Part shown: positions 1 to 7,535 of the stretch, one piece after another
Numbering within the stretch: position 1 is the first letter of the stretch
Layout of the letters: each line of letters starts with the position of its first letter
DNA from: Planctomycetota bacterium
Lineage (GTDB): Bacteria; Planctomycetota; Planctomycetia; Gemmatales; Gemmataceae
Direction: 5' to 3'
Length of the DNA: 32,390 nt
Assembly: GCA_003671255.1 (NCBI GenBank)
Contig: QWPF01000021.1
Location: forward strand, 1 to 32,390
Translations under genes and position numbers: made by a program
The notes under the pieces: generated by a model
Databases searched by the model: none
What the model was told of the DNA's origin: nothing
Seen by the model: only the letters and a program-made list of their open reading frames with translations

Positions 1-1
1 T

Positions 2-820
2 CAAGAAAGAATGGTCACTTTTCAAAAGCCTGGTGGGTATGTCATCAAGCTAGCTGCAGTCAACGGATTAGAGCATGATCAAAAAACTGAAATTGTCAAT
101 GTGCTTGAGCCGCCTGAAGGCACTGTTACCGCATTACTTACTATTTCAGATTCAGGCATCAATGTCGAAAAAACCAATCGCAATGGTACTTTTTCAACCA
201 CCTTTCTTCCAGAGCATAGCGACCCGGTTTTCCCTTTCGAAAGGCAACTAGCAGCTAGGCCCAATTTCACCTTTGGCGATGTTCGCTTTCAAACACCTTC
301 CGGAGAGATCTTGCGACTAGGGCAAAAAAACCAGATGGTTCTCGACCCGGGTGTTTTCAAACTTCAGTCCGTTAGAAACCTCTTACTTACCATTTCAGCA
401 GACCGGAAAATCCTCAGGCTTACAGGCGAACTTGTTCGAAGTGAAGATGCCTCGCTAGGCAAAGCCCCGCTACCAACCATGACTCTGCCTGTTGAATTAG
501 TTGAGGAAAGAAGAACGCCCGCAACTAGGTCAGGCGTGCCTGTTGCAACTACCCTGGCCATTCCGAGCAATGGGCAATCGAGCGTTGCAAGCTTGGTATT
601 ACCTTCGCTTCCTCAGGATTGGGTTGAGGTACAAAGAAAAATAAGGTTGGAGTTGCGAGATGAAACGACCACGCTTTGGCAGGAAACTAAAATCCCATCG
701 AATGGCTTACTAACATTTCAGACTAAGCGATTTCTTATTTCTGCAACTAAAAGTGCAGAGCAAATCCGAATCGATCTAGTCGAAAATCAACCAGAAACAA
801 AGCCCACTCCGAACAACTAG
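2..820 (+). CDS. C-terminal part of a PKD-like / beta-sandwich exported protein (5' truncated by window edge)
   Basis: The frame is open from the first bases, so the ATG at 11 is probably internal and the real start lies upstream. The first ~40 visible residues (a KPGGYVIKLAAVNG segment followed by KTEIVNV) resemble the last strands of a PKD or Ig-like fold. The remainder is rich in beta-forming residues, Thr, Ser and Pro, with no cysteine, no membrane helix and no catalytic motif I recognise. Such proteins are usually exported in planctomycetes; export here is inferred, since the N-terminus is missing. The stop at 818-820 is followed by a terminator-like hairpin at 856-892, which would end this transcript before the DUF971 gene. 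Function unknown; the PKD assignment is tentative. Confidence 0.6.
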   Translation, partial: QERMVTFQKPGGYVIKLAAVNGLEHDQKTEIVNVLEPPEGTVTALLTISDSGINVEKTNRNGTFSTTFLPEHSDPVFPFERQLAARPNFTFGDVRFQTPSGEILRLGQKNQMVLDPGVFKLQSVRNLLLTISADRKILRLTGELVRSEDASLGKAPLPTMTLPVELVEERRTPATRSGVPVATTLAIPSNGQSSVASLVLPSLPQDWVEVQRKIRLELRDETTTLWQETKIPSNGLLTFQTKRFLISATKSAEQIRIDLVENQPETKPTPNN

Positions 821-855
821 TTCGACACTTTTTGCCCCAGACTACAACCAAATCA

Positions 856-898
856 CCTCTTCTTTCCTATAGTAAAACATAGGCAGAAGAGGGTTTTT
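856..898 (+). terminator. Terminator-like hairpin overlapping the SD of the next gene
   Basis: Outer arms CCTCTTCT (856-863) and AGAAGAGG (885-892) are perfectly complementary. Inner arms CCTAT (866-870) and ATAGG (879-883) extend the stem around an 8-nt loop, with a small TT/C internal bulge. A T-rich tail (GTTTTTGTTT) follows directly and runs into the ATG at 903. The shape is that of an intrinsic terminator, but the 3' arm also contains the only SD-like sequence of the downstream DUF971 gene, so it may act as an attenuator. Confidence 0.6.
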
Positions 899-902
899 GT
901 TT

Positions 903-1253
903 ATGACTGAGAATAACTTTGCGCTTTTTCCCAATTCCTTGAAAAAACAGGGGGACGACTCCCTATTTATCGATTGGAATGATGGCCATCAAGGTATCTT
1001 GGGGTGGAAACATCTCAGGGGAAATTGCCCCTGTGCAACTTGCAGGGATGAACGGGATAAACCCGCAAACCCTTTCCATATTCTTAAACCTTCTGAATTG
1101 GTGCAACCTGCGCCTACCTCATTGGTGCCCGTTGGCCATTACGCCTATCGAATTGTTTGGAACGATGGGCACGATTCTGGAATATATACCTTGGAAAGCT
1201 TGCGTGCCCTGTGCCAGTGCCAAGAATGCATAGCAAAGAAAACCACTACCTAG
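903..1253 (+). CDS. DUF971 domain protein (gamma-butyrobetaine hydroxylase N-terminal-like)
   Basis: A 116-residue protein with the DUF971 pattern: a small beta domain with IDWNDGH near residue 23 and a second W-N-D-G-H later, each preceding a cysteine cluster (CPCATC and CQCQEC). The fold is related to the N-terminal zinc-binding domain of gamma-butyrobetaine dioxygenase. DUF971 genes commonly neighbour or fuse to Mrp/ApbC ATPases, as here: the next gene starts 24 bp downstream. A role as an iron-sulfur assembly partner is inferred from that association. I chose the ATG at 903 over a TTG at 897 because the purine-rich AGAAGAGGG lies about 9 nt upstream of it. The cysteines could bind zinc or an Fe-S cluster; the sequence does not decide. 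Confidence 0.85.
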   Translation: MTENNFALFPNSLKKQGDDSLFIDWNDGHQGILGWKHLRGNCPCATCRDERDKPANPFHILKPSELVQPAPTSLVPVGHYAYRIVWNDGHDSGIYTLESLRALCQCQECIAKKTTT

Positions 1254-1277
1254 AAATTTACCATAAGGAAATCAGTC

Positions 1278-2096
1278 ATGCAGCCACAAGCAACAATGCC
1301 AAAGTTAAGCCTGCCTAATATTCGGACCATTATTGCAGTAGCAAGCGGAAAAGGCGGGGTTGGAAAATCAACCGTATCCGCGAACCTGGCTCTCGCACTT
1401 GCAGCGGGCGGTAATAAAGTTGGGTTGATGGATGCCGATATTTACGGCCCAAGCATGCCTACGATGATGGGTATCAATGGCGTGATCGATCAGGCAACCA
1501 CACCCCTTCCCCTCGAAAAGCATGGCTTAAAAATCATGTCCATGGGCTTTCTGGTTCCACCCACTCAAGCCGTTATTTGGCGCGGCCCCATGGTGCACAG
1601 GGCCCTCACCCAATTTCTTTCAGACCTTGATTGGGGCGTTCTTGATTATCTCGTCATTGATTTACCACCAGGCACAGGCGATGCCCAACTTACTTTGACT
1701 CAAACAGTTCCATTGAATGGCTCGGTTATTGTTACCACCCCACAGGAAGTCAGTATGATTGATGCCCGAAAAGGCATCGAAATGTTTAAGCAGGTTCGGG
1801 TGCCAATCCTGGGTGTTATCGAAAACATGAGCTACTTCATTGGAGACGATGGTAAAAGGTACGAAATCTTCCGCCATGGGGGCGGGGCCAAACTTGCTCA
1901 AGAATATAATGTGCCTTTTCTAGGCGAAATTCCGATCGACCCTAAAGTTGCAGAATCAGGCGATGAAGGTTTACCCATCATTCTAAAGCATCCTGAAAAC
2001 CTTGTAAGCAAAGCATATATGGCCTTGGCTAAATCCGTGATTAGTGAACTAGGCACCATGGTAGCCCCTAAAGAATTACCAAAACTAGAGCTATAA
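1278..2096 (+). CDS. mrp: Mrp/NBP35-family P-loop ATPase (ApbC-like iron-sulfur carrier), cysteine-free
   Basis: A 272-residue cytosolic ATPase of the MinD/Mrp class. The deviant Walker A GKGGVGKST is at residues 24-32, followed by MDADIYGPSMPTM (switch region), a DLPPGTGD Walker B-like segment and the family signature ENMSYF. Family members carry or insert Fe-S clusters. This is the short form, without an N-terminal MIP18 (DUF59) domain. The CxxC that many family members have just after ENMSYF is replaced by IGDDGKRYEIF, and the whole protein has no cysteine, so it cannot coordinate a cluster in the usual way. Family identity is certain; the Fe-S carrier role is doubtful. It is probably cotranscribed with the upstream DUF971 gene. 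Confidence 0.92.
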   Translation: MQPQATMPKLSLPNIRTIIAVASGKGGVGKSTVSANLALALAAGGNKVGLMDADIYGPSMPTMMGINGVIDQATTPLPLEKHGLKIMSMGFLVPPTQAVIWRGPMVHRALTQFLSDLDWGVLDYLVIDLPPGTGDAQLTLTQTVPLNGSVIVTTPQEVSMIDARKGIEMFKQVRVPILGVIENMSYFIGDDGKRYEIFRHGGGAKLAQEYNVPFLGEIPIDPKVAESGDEGLPIILKHPENLVSKAYMALAKSVISELGTMVAPKELPKLEL

Positions 2097-2137
2097 AAAG
2101 ATAAAACCCGCATACCGAGGGGGATCGATATGCGGGT
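2095..2137 (-). terminator. Intrinsic terminator reading leftward
   Basis: A perfect 9-bp inverted repeat ACCCGCATA (2106-2114) / TATGCGGGT (2129-2137) has a 14-nt loop. On the reverse strand it is followed by a T-rich run (TTTTATCTTTTT), the classic intrinsic-terminator layout. On the forward strand the stem is followed only by AAATTTCCC, so it is better suited to terminating the small reverse gene at 2151-2441, though it may also stop the mrp transcript. Confidence 0.65.
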
Positions 2138-2150
2138 AAATTTCCCATGA

Positions 2151-2441
2151 TCAATTGGGGTAGTGTAGTTGGCTAATTGGGGGGTGCCATCCACACTTCA
2201 TGGGTCTCCGCCGGGGGACGGTTTTCTCTGCTACTTTGCCCAACAAATGTTCCAGATCTGCAGGGCCACTCTTCTCTATTCCGGCCCCTTTGACAATCTG
2301 TTCCATTGCTTCAAGGCCGCTGATCATAAGTAATGCAACGGGCGTGCCAATCAGTGCTATTATTTCAGAACAAGTTGAAAACCCTTTAATACTAGGCGTT
2401 TTGATCAAAGTCATGTTTTCTGTAGAATCAATCACATTCAA
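2151..2441 (-). CDS. Small hypothetical protein
   Basis: A 96-residue reverse-strand reading frame in the otherwise empty space between mrp and the PEP mutase-family gene. The protein has a short hydrophobic patch (IIALIGTPVALLMI), an acidic/helical middle (SGLEAMEQIVKGAG, PADLEHLLGKVAEK) and a basic tail (PRRRPMKCGWHPP). I recognise no family. An alternative start is the Met at 2414; neither has a good SD. Its main support is the rho-independent terminator just beyond its stop, whose T-run is on this strand. A forward frame over the same DNA (2200-2484) looks less protein-like. Moderately likely to be a real gene. Confidence 0.45.
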   Translation of the reverse strand: MNVIDSTENMTLIKTPSIKGFSTCSEIIALIGTPVALLMISGLEAMEQIVKGAGIEKSGPADLEHLLGKVAEKTVPRRRPMKCGWHPPISQLHYPN

Positions 2442-2518
2442 TCATTATGGTAGTTTCTACAAATGCCAAACTTTTGTTTGGTAAAAATTTCAATCCTTGA
2501 GCAGGGATTACAAAACTC

Positions 2519-3394
2519 ATGAGCGCCTCTCCTTCCCAACTTCGTCATCTGCTAGCAAAACCAGGTATCATCCGCAGCTTAGGCGCACACGATGTTTTCA
2601 CCGCACTTCTTGTTCAGCAAGCAGGCCTTGAAACCGTTTTCCTTGGCGGCTTTGGTACCTCCGCAAGCCTCCTAGGGCTTCCCGATGTTGGCTTAATCAC
2701 CCTTTCCGAAATGGCCGATGCTGTACGACGCATGGCTTCTAGGCTTCACATACCCGTAGTTGCAGATGGCGACACAGGGCATGGCGACATTCACAATGTA
2801 CAGCGAACGGTTCGCGAGTTTGAAAATGCAGGCGCAGCGGGCATTCTTCTTGAAGATCAGGCAAACCCCAAGAGATGCGGGCATTTTTCCGGCAAGCAAA
2901 TAGTTTCTACAAAAGAATGGCTTGATCGCCTGAAAGCGGGGCTTGATGCTAGAAAAAACCCTGACTTTATCATCATCGCCAGAACAGATTCACGGGCCAT
3001 TGAAGGAATTCATGCTGCAATCGATCGTGCCAATCAGGCCAAAGATTTGGGCGTTGATGTCTGCTTTGTTGAGGCACCGCAATCAATCGAAGAACTTCAA
3101 CTCGTTGCCAAGGAAGTCAAATTACCCCTGTTAGCCAACATGTTAACAGGGGGAGCTACCCCTATTCTTTCCGCAAGTGAACTTGAAACCATGGGCTACA
3201 AAATTGCTGTCTGTCCCATCGAAAGCCTTATGGTTACTGCTGCTGCAATGAAGCAACTTCTTAAAGTATACATGGAACATGGTAGAGTTGATCGCCCAGA
3301 TGCAGGCGCCATGTTTAACTTTACACAACTTAAAGAAACTCTGGGGCTTGACTCTATCTCTTCCTTGAAAACAAGGCTTGAAGGTAAATCATAG
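2519..3394 (+). CDS. Isocitrate lyase / PEP mutase superfamily enzyme (methylisocitrate lyase- or CPEP phosphonomutase-like)
   Basis: A 291-residue TIM-barrel enzyme that cleaves or forms C-C or P-C bonds next to a 2-oxo acid. Visible family features: GAHDVFTALLVQQAGLE near the N-terminus, VVADGDTGHGD (metal-binding Asp residues), LLEDQ, and the superfamily loop KRCGH, then IIARTDSR and FVEAP. The length matches methylisocitrate lyase (PrpB), oxaloacetate decarboxylase and carboxyvinyl-carboxyphosphonate phosphorylmutase; sequence alone does not choose among them. No other 2-methylcitrate cycle or phosphonate gene is nearby, which argues against a confident name. It starts after a weak purine-rich stretch (GCAGGGA) and converges on the glycerate kinase gene with a 6-bp gap between stops. 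Confidence 0.85.
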   Translation: MSASPSQLRHLLAKPGIIRSLGAHDVFTALLVQQAGLETVFLGGFGTSASLLGLPDVGLITLSEMADAVRRMASRLHIPVVADGDTGHGDIHNVQRTVREFENAGAAGILLEDQANPKRCGHFSGKQIVSTKEWLDRLKAGLDARKNPDFIIIARTDSRAIEGIHAAIDRANQAKDLGVDVCFVEAPQSIEELQLVAKEVKLPLLANMLTGGATPILSASELETMGYKIAVCPIESLMVTAAAMKQLLKVYMEHGRVDRPDAGAMFNFTQLKETLGLDSISSLKTRLEGKS

Positions 3395-3400
3395 AGCATC

Positions 3401-4738
3401 TTATTCAACAATTAAGACTCTCAAATCCATCACATTGGTTCCGGTTGGCCCGGGCTGAAAAAGTGATCCAGCGTTCTTGAAATAATGATAAGCATCATGG
3501 CGGGCAAGATACTCAGAAGCGTTCATCGTTCCAGATTGCTTTAGCGTGCTGGAATCTGCGAATGCCCCTGCAGCATCAGTAGGGCCATCTTCGCCATCGG
3601 TTCCTGCTGCAAGAAAAGTAATTCTTTTCAAATCATGATCTTTAAGCGCACAAAGGAACGCAAGTGCCATCTCTTGATTTCTGCCCCCTTTACCCGGGTT
3701 TTGCCCTAAATTTACCGTAGTCTCACCGCCCGATAAAATACATACAGGGGCCTGACTGGGCTGATCATACTTAAGAATAGATCGGGCAATCGAGGCATGA
3801 AACGATGCCAACCCTGCGGTATCGCCCTCCATGCAAGACCCTAGGTTGATTACTTGATAGCCAAGTTGGCTGGCTTGATCGGCAGCGGCATCGAGTGCTA
3901 GAGTATTGTTCCCGAGAACTTTGTTTCGAATACTTGCAGGCAAATCTTTGGGAGTATCTGAAACCTTCCCTGCTATCCCCAATTGCAAATGCTGAAGAAT
4001 AGAGGCAGGGGCTTTATCTAAGAGAAGATGTTTTTGGAGGATGTTAAAAGCATCGTTGAAGGTTGTGGGATCGTTAACGGTGGGGCCGGAACCTATTACA
4101 TCGAGTTTATCTTCGATAACATCGGAAAGTATCAATGTGACAATTTTACCCTTTCCATGGGTAGCTTCGAGGAAAGCCTGGGCCAATCTGCCCCCTTTAA
4201 TTTGGGAAAGGTGCTTGCGAACGCAGTTTAATTCATTGATGGAAGCGGAAGATGCGGAAAGAAGCGAGGTAACTTTTTGTTTATCTTCAAGAGAAACCCC
4301 AAGGCTGGGTAAAGGCATTAGGGCCGAGCCCCCGCCTGAGATTAAAGCGATTAGCAAATCGCCTTCTTTTGCTTCTTGGGCAAGTTCTAGCATCAAATTT
4401 GAGCCTTCAACCGCTTTTGCGGTAGGCTGATTCATTCCCGCTGGCCTAGCTTGATTAAGGCTAATTTTTTCTAACTTGGGGTGATTTGCTTCAGGAACAT
4501 TCAAAATCCCAACTGTTTTAGATAAAAATGGCTTTATTTCTTGTTCAAGGCCAAGAGCCATGGCTGCAGAAGCTTTGCCTCCGCCCACGACCAAAATTCT
4601 TGCAGATTCTCTTAAAACAGATTGAAATGAGGCATCAGACTGCACAAATTGAGCCACTAAAACCCTCGGATCAACAGCCTTAACCCCTTTAGCCCAAATA
4701 ACTTCCAGCTTTTTTCTTGACTGAGTTGTGGGGTGCAT
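3401..4738 (-). CDS. Glycerate kinase, GckA/TtuD (MOFRL) type
   Basis: A 445-residue cytosolic kinase that phosphorylates D-glycerate (normally to 2-phosphoglycerate in this type). Recognisable segments in order: VVGGGKASAAMA, LISGGGSALMPLP, CVRKHLSQIKGGRLA, LSDVIEDKLDVIGSGPT, CILSGGETTV, KGGRNQEMALAF and AAGTDGEDGPTDAAGAF, ending in the usual PTGTNVMDL tail. This is the DUF4147 plus MOFRL two-domain layout at full length. The frame continues upstream to 4783, but the ATG at 4738 has a GGAG six bases before it and gives the usual N-terminus, so I start there. Glycerate kinase fits serine-cycle, glyoxylate or glycerate catabolism; which applies here is not shown. Transcribed toward the PEP-mutase-family gene. 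Confidence 0.9.
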   Translation of the reverse strand: MHPTTQSRKKLEVIWAKGVKAVDPRVLVAQFVQSDASFQSVLRESARILVVGGGKASAAMALGLEQEIKPFLSKTVGILNVPEANHPKLEKISLNQARPAGMNQPTAKAVEGSNLMLELAQEAKEGDLLIALISGGGSALMPLPSLGVSLEDKQKVTSLLSASSASINELNCVRKHLSQIKGGRLAQAFLEATHGKGKIVTLILSDVIEDKLDVIGSGPTVNDPTTFNDAFNILQKHLLLDKAPASILQHLQLGIAGKVSDTPKDLPASIRNKVLGNNTLALDAAADQASQLGYQVINLGSCMEGDTAGLASFHASIARSILKYDQPSQAPVCILSGGETTVNLGQNPGKGGRNQEMALAFLCALKDHDLKRITFLAAGTDGEDGPTDAAGAFADSSTLKQSGTMNASEYLARHDAYHYFKNAGSLFQPGPTGTNVMDLRVLIVE

Positions 4739-5010
4739 AAAAGCTCCAGAAGTCGAAATAGTAAGAATGGGCAATTTTACCACTCATCTGCAATTATTTA
4801 TCGAATATTCAAAGCAAACTTTAAAAGAATGAAATATTCCCAATTATTTTGGAACCTTATCACGAATAAGCCGACTAACTTATTGTGATAGATTGATTTT
4901 AAGAATAAATGTAAAAGACTCTGATTATTTATTGACAATGCCTCAATAAGATCAGAAACTTAAGATAGCTTAAGGCTTAGAGTTTAAAACTCGTATTTAA
5001 GGAGATAGTT

Positions 5011-6318
5011 ATGGATCGTCGTCATTTTATGCAACATGTCGCAGGCGCCTCCGCTGTAATGCTTCCAAGCACCAGTTTTATTCAAAATCTGCGTGCAGCA
5101 GAAACCAACCTTAAGAAAGCTAATAAAAGCTTAATCATATTCTGGATGGGCGGCGGCCCCAGCCATATGGATCTTTGGGACCTCAAACCAGGCGCTCAAA
5201 CCGGTGGCGAATTCAAAAATATTAAAACCACTGCTCAAGGCGTGGAAATCAGCGAAGTACTTCCTACTATCGCTTCCCAGTTCAAGCACCTTGTTGCTGT
5301 TCGTTCCCTTGTTACCAACGAAGGTAGCCACGAACGAGGCACCGTGTTGATGAACACTGGCCGTATGGTTAGCCCTGTAGTTCAGTACCCTGCATTGGGT
5401 GCACAGGCATCTGCGCTTCTGACTCCTAAAGATCTTGCATTGCCCGGATTCATCGGCGTAGGCGGAACAGCTCAGCGAATTGGACCCGGTTTCTTGGGCA
5501 TGATGAATGCTCCTTTCACCGTTCAGAATGCTGGTCAGCCTCCTGAAAATATCAAGGCTCCTGCTTCCCTTGGCAGTGATACTGAATCCATGGAAAGGCT
5601 TCGTAGACGCCAACGGTTGTTCTATTCTGTTGAAGATACTTTTGCAGAAAACAGCTTCCCACACATGCGGAAGCCTGAAGATCGTGAAGCTGCGGGCAGT
5701 GCTGCTCAAGCTCATACTTCAATCTACAAAAAGGCTTTCGACCTTACTGTTTCTCCTTTGCGAACCGTGTTCGAAGTTTCAACCGAACCCGCAAGCGTAA
5801 TCGAAGCATACGGCGGTCGTACCAACAACTTCGGTATGGGTTGCCTTCTTGCCAGGAAATTGGTCGAGAAGAATGTAACCTGCGTCGAAATCGATTTGGG
5901 CGGCTGGGATAACCATGCCAACATCTTCAACACCATCCGAACCGGAAACGGCCCCCGCCTTGATAAAGGCATGGGCAATCTGGTTAAAGAACTTGTTGAA
6001 AGAGGCAAATGGAAAGACACCGTTGTTATGTGGATGGGCGACTTTGGTCGTACCCCCAAGATCAACCAAAACGGCGGCCGTGACCATTGGGCACGATGCT
6101 GGTCCGTTGTTATCGGTGGTGGCGCCATCAAGGGCGGCCAGGCTTATGGCTCAACCAGCGCCGATGGTATGGACATCAAAGACAAGCCTTGCTCCATTGG
6201 TGATCTCTTCGCAACCGTTTACAAGGGCCTTGGACTTGATCCAACTTCCCAAGTTCGCGATAACCTTGGCCGACCTATGGCCATTGCTGATGGCAAGCCT
6301 CTCGAAGGCGTTGTTTAA
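5011..6318 (+). CDS. DUF1501 protein with twin-arginine-like leader
   Basis: A 435-residue protein of the DUF1501 family, related to the alkaline phosphatase/sulfatase fold and greatly expanded in planctomycetes. It begins MDRRHFMQHVAGASAVMLPS, matching the RRxF twin-arginine leader shared by many DUF1501 proteins. Family landmarks: IIFWMGGGPSHMDLWDLKPG, VRSLVTNEGSHERGT, EIDLGGWDNHANIF, MWMGDFGRTPKINQNGGRDHW and the C-terminal IGDLFATVYKGLGLDP. The Asp/His-rich segments suggest metal binding, but no reaction is established. The SD AAGGAG is ideally placed upstream of the ATG. DUF1501 genes usually sit beside a DUF1549/DUF1553 cytochrome gene; this one stands alone, with its own leader region (4739-5010, AT-rich) and terminator. 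Confidence 0.92.
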   Translation: MDRRHFMQHVAGASAVMLPSTSFIQNLRAAETNLKKANKSLIIFWMGGGPSHMDLWDLKPGAQTGGEFKNIKTTAQGVEISEVLPTIASQFKHLVAVRSLVTNEGSHERGTVLMNTGRMVSPVVQYPALGAQASALLTPKDLALPGFIGVGGTAQRIGPGFLGMMNAPFTVQNAGQPPENIKAPASLGSDTESMERLRRRQRLFYSVEDTFAENSFPHMRKPEDREAAGSAAQAHTSIYKKAFDLTVSPLRTVFEVSTEPASVIEAYGGRTNNFGMGCLLARKLVEKNVTCVEIDLGGWDNHANIFNTIRTGNGPRLDKGMGNLVKELVERGKWKDTVVMWMGDFGRTPKINQNGGRDHWARCWSVVIGGGAIKGGQAYGSTSADGMDIKDKPCSIGDLFATVYKGLGLDPTSQVRDNLGRPMAIADGKPLEGVV

Positions 6319-6340
6319 TCGCAAATCCTTTATTTTCAAA

Positions 6341-6377
6341 AAGAAGAGTCCAGTTTTACTGGGCTCTTCTTTTATTT
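6341..6377 (+). terminator. Strong intrinsic terminator of the DUF1501 gene
   Basis: A 13-bp stem, AAGAAGAGTCCAG (6341-6353) with CTGGGCTCTTCTT (6359-6371), pairs fully with one T-G wobble around a 5-nt loop and is followed by TTATTT. It lies 22 bp after the stop codon and makes the DUF1501 gene monocistronic at its 3' end. Confidence 0.85.
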
Positions 6378-6482
6378 CATACACTCGATTATTCTCTTCT
6401 ATTTCACCTATCTTCGTGTAAACTATTTCATATCTGATAGATTTCAGATTGCTTGCGACTATGGCCAAGGATTGCTTTTACA

Positions 6483-7535
6483 ATGTCGTTCATTAAAACC
6501 AAAAAACTCATTCAAAGCATTACCAGCTTGTTCTTCAAGCTTAAAGGGCTCTACCAGTTAGATCACGAAAAGGCCCCTACCTTCTGGAAGTCTGAATTCC
6601 AAGGTGCCCTCTTAAAACTGGTAAGAAACAACAAATCCAACGATTTCGGGAAGCTCAACGATTTCCAGAGACTTAAAAACCCTGCGGACTTCCCAAGGCT
6701 TGTTCCTATTGAAAACCAACCTCTTTCTAAAACTACAGCCAACAAATCAATTATTGAAAATAGCCCAACTCGCACCCGGGGAATTACAAGAGTCTTTGAA
6801 TTGATCGCAGGTTGGCACCCTTGGCCCATCTTCAATTCTGATTGGCTGATCGCTTCAAACCTTTACAACCAATCAATCTCTTGGGCCCATTTGCCTGCCT
6901 GGTTAAAACCACTGGCTGCATCGCCTTCTGAATATTTCTCGCCTGCTTGGAGCGGGATTTTCGCCTCTGCTGACTGCCTGGTTTCTGGCTCGTTGGATTC
7001 TTTATTAAAGCAGAGGGCAGAATCCTTCCCTAAAAAGCCTGCTGTTGTTATCGGAGAATTTACTAGCACGGAAATTTCATCCATCAAAATTGCAACTGCA
7101 AAAATCCCCGACCACTTTACTTTCCTACCACTTTGGCGCGAAACTTCGGGCCTCATTGCAATTCTTGACCCCAAACATAATTTCATGCGCTTTCTAGCAG
7201 ATGGCGCTTTCTACCCCGAGCTGCTTATCCTTGAAAAAAACAAGAATCAAAAAAGAGTCTCGCTTGCTGAAGTTGAAAAAGGGATGGAAGGTGAAATAAT
7301 TTTAAGCACTTCAGATCAAGTTTGGGCAAAGCCTACAGGGGTTTTTGTAAGAATTGAAGATGCTAATACACTTCACTTCAGCTTTCAAGAATGGCAAGGG
7401 AAAACTCCCAAGATATGCGCTGAAACCACAACCACCGAAACCAACCAAACCACTAAGCTGGTTGCTCTACCCCATCTACAAAAAGCCGGGATTTCGGCAG
7501 CGCTTGCAAAAATCGCTTCCCATAACCCTTGGTAA
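6483..7535 (+). CDS. Divergent GH3-like protein lacking the ATP-binding motif
   Basis: A 350-residue protein. Residues ~35-80 (LLKLVRNNKSNDFGKLNDF, then PADFPRLVPI) match the conserved N-terminal start of GH3 acyl-adenylate/amido synthetases (N..T.FG..H.F..I...EDFR..VPI). Near residue 235 FLADGAFYPELLIL and then VSLAEVEKGMEGEIILST resemble the GH3 FFEF...L.EV..G..YELV segment. Where GH3 enzymes carry the SGT(S/T)G(K/E)PK nucleotide loop this protein has NSPTRTRG, and it is far shorter than the usual ~550 residues, so adenylation activity is doubtful. I start at the ATG at 6483 (AAGGA 11 nt upstream) rather than a TTG at 6453. Its 3' end overlaps the convergent helicase gene by 83 bp. Family assignment is by eye. 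Confidence 0.6.
   Translation: MSFIKTKKLIQSITSLFFKLKGLYQLDHEKAPTFWKSEFQGALLKLVRNNKSNDFGKLNDFQRLKNPADFPRLVPIENQPLSKTTANKSIIENSPTRTRGITRVFELIAGWHPWPIFNSDWLIASNLYNQSISWAHLPAWLKPLAASPSEYFSPAWSGIFASADCLVSGSLDSLLKQRAESFPKKPAVVIGEFTSTEISSIKIATAKIPDHFTFLPLWRETSGLIAILDPKHNFMRFLADGAFYPELLILEKNKNQKRVSLAEVEKGMEGEIILSTSDQVWAKPTGVFVRIEDANTLHFSFQEWQGKTPKICAETTTTETNQTTKLVALPHLQKAGISAALAKIASHNPW

Noticed and set aside
2200-2484. Forward ORF in the mrp / PEP-mutase gap
   Set aside because: The protein is low in charged residues and less natural than the reverse ORF, which also has a matching terminator.
4932-4966. TTGACA before the DUF1501 gene as a promoter
   Set aside because: No acceptable -10 box lies 16-18 bp downstream; the nearest TAAGAT is 23 bp away.
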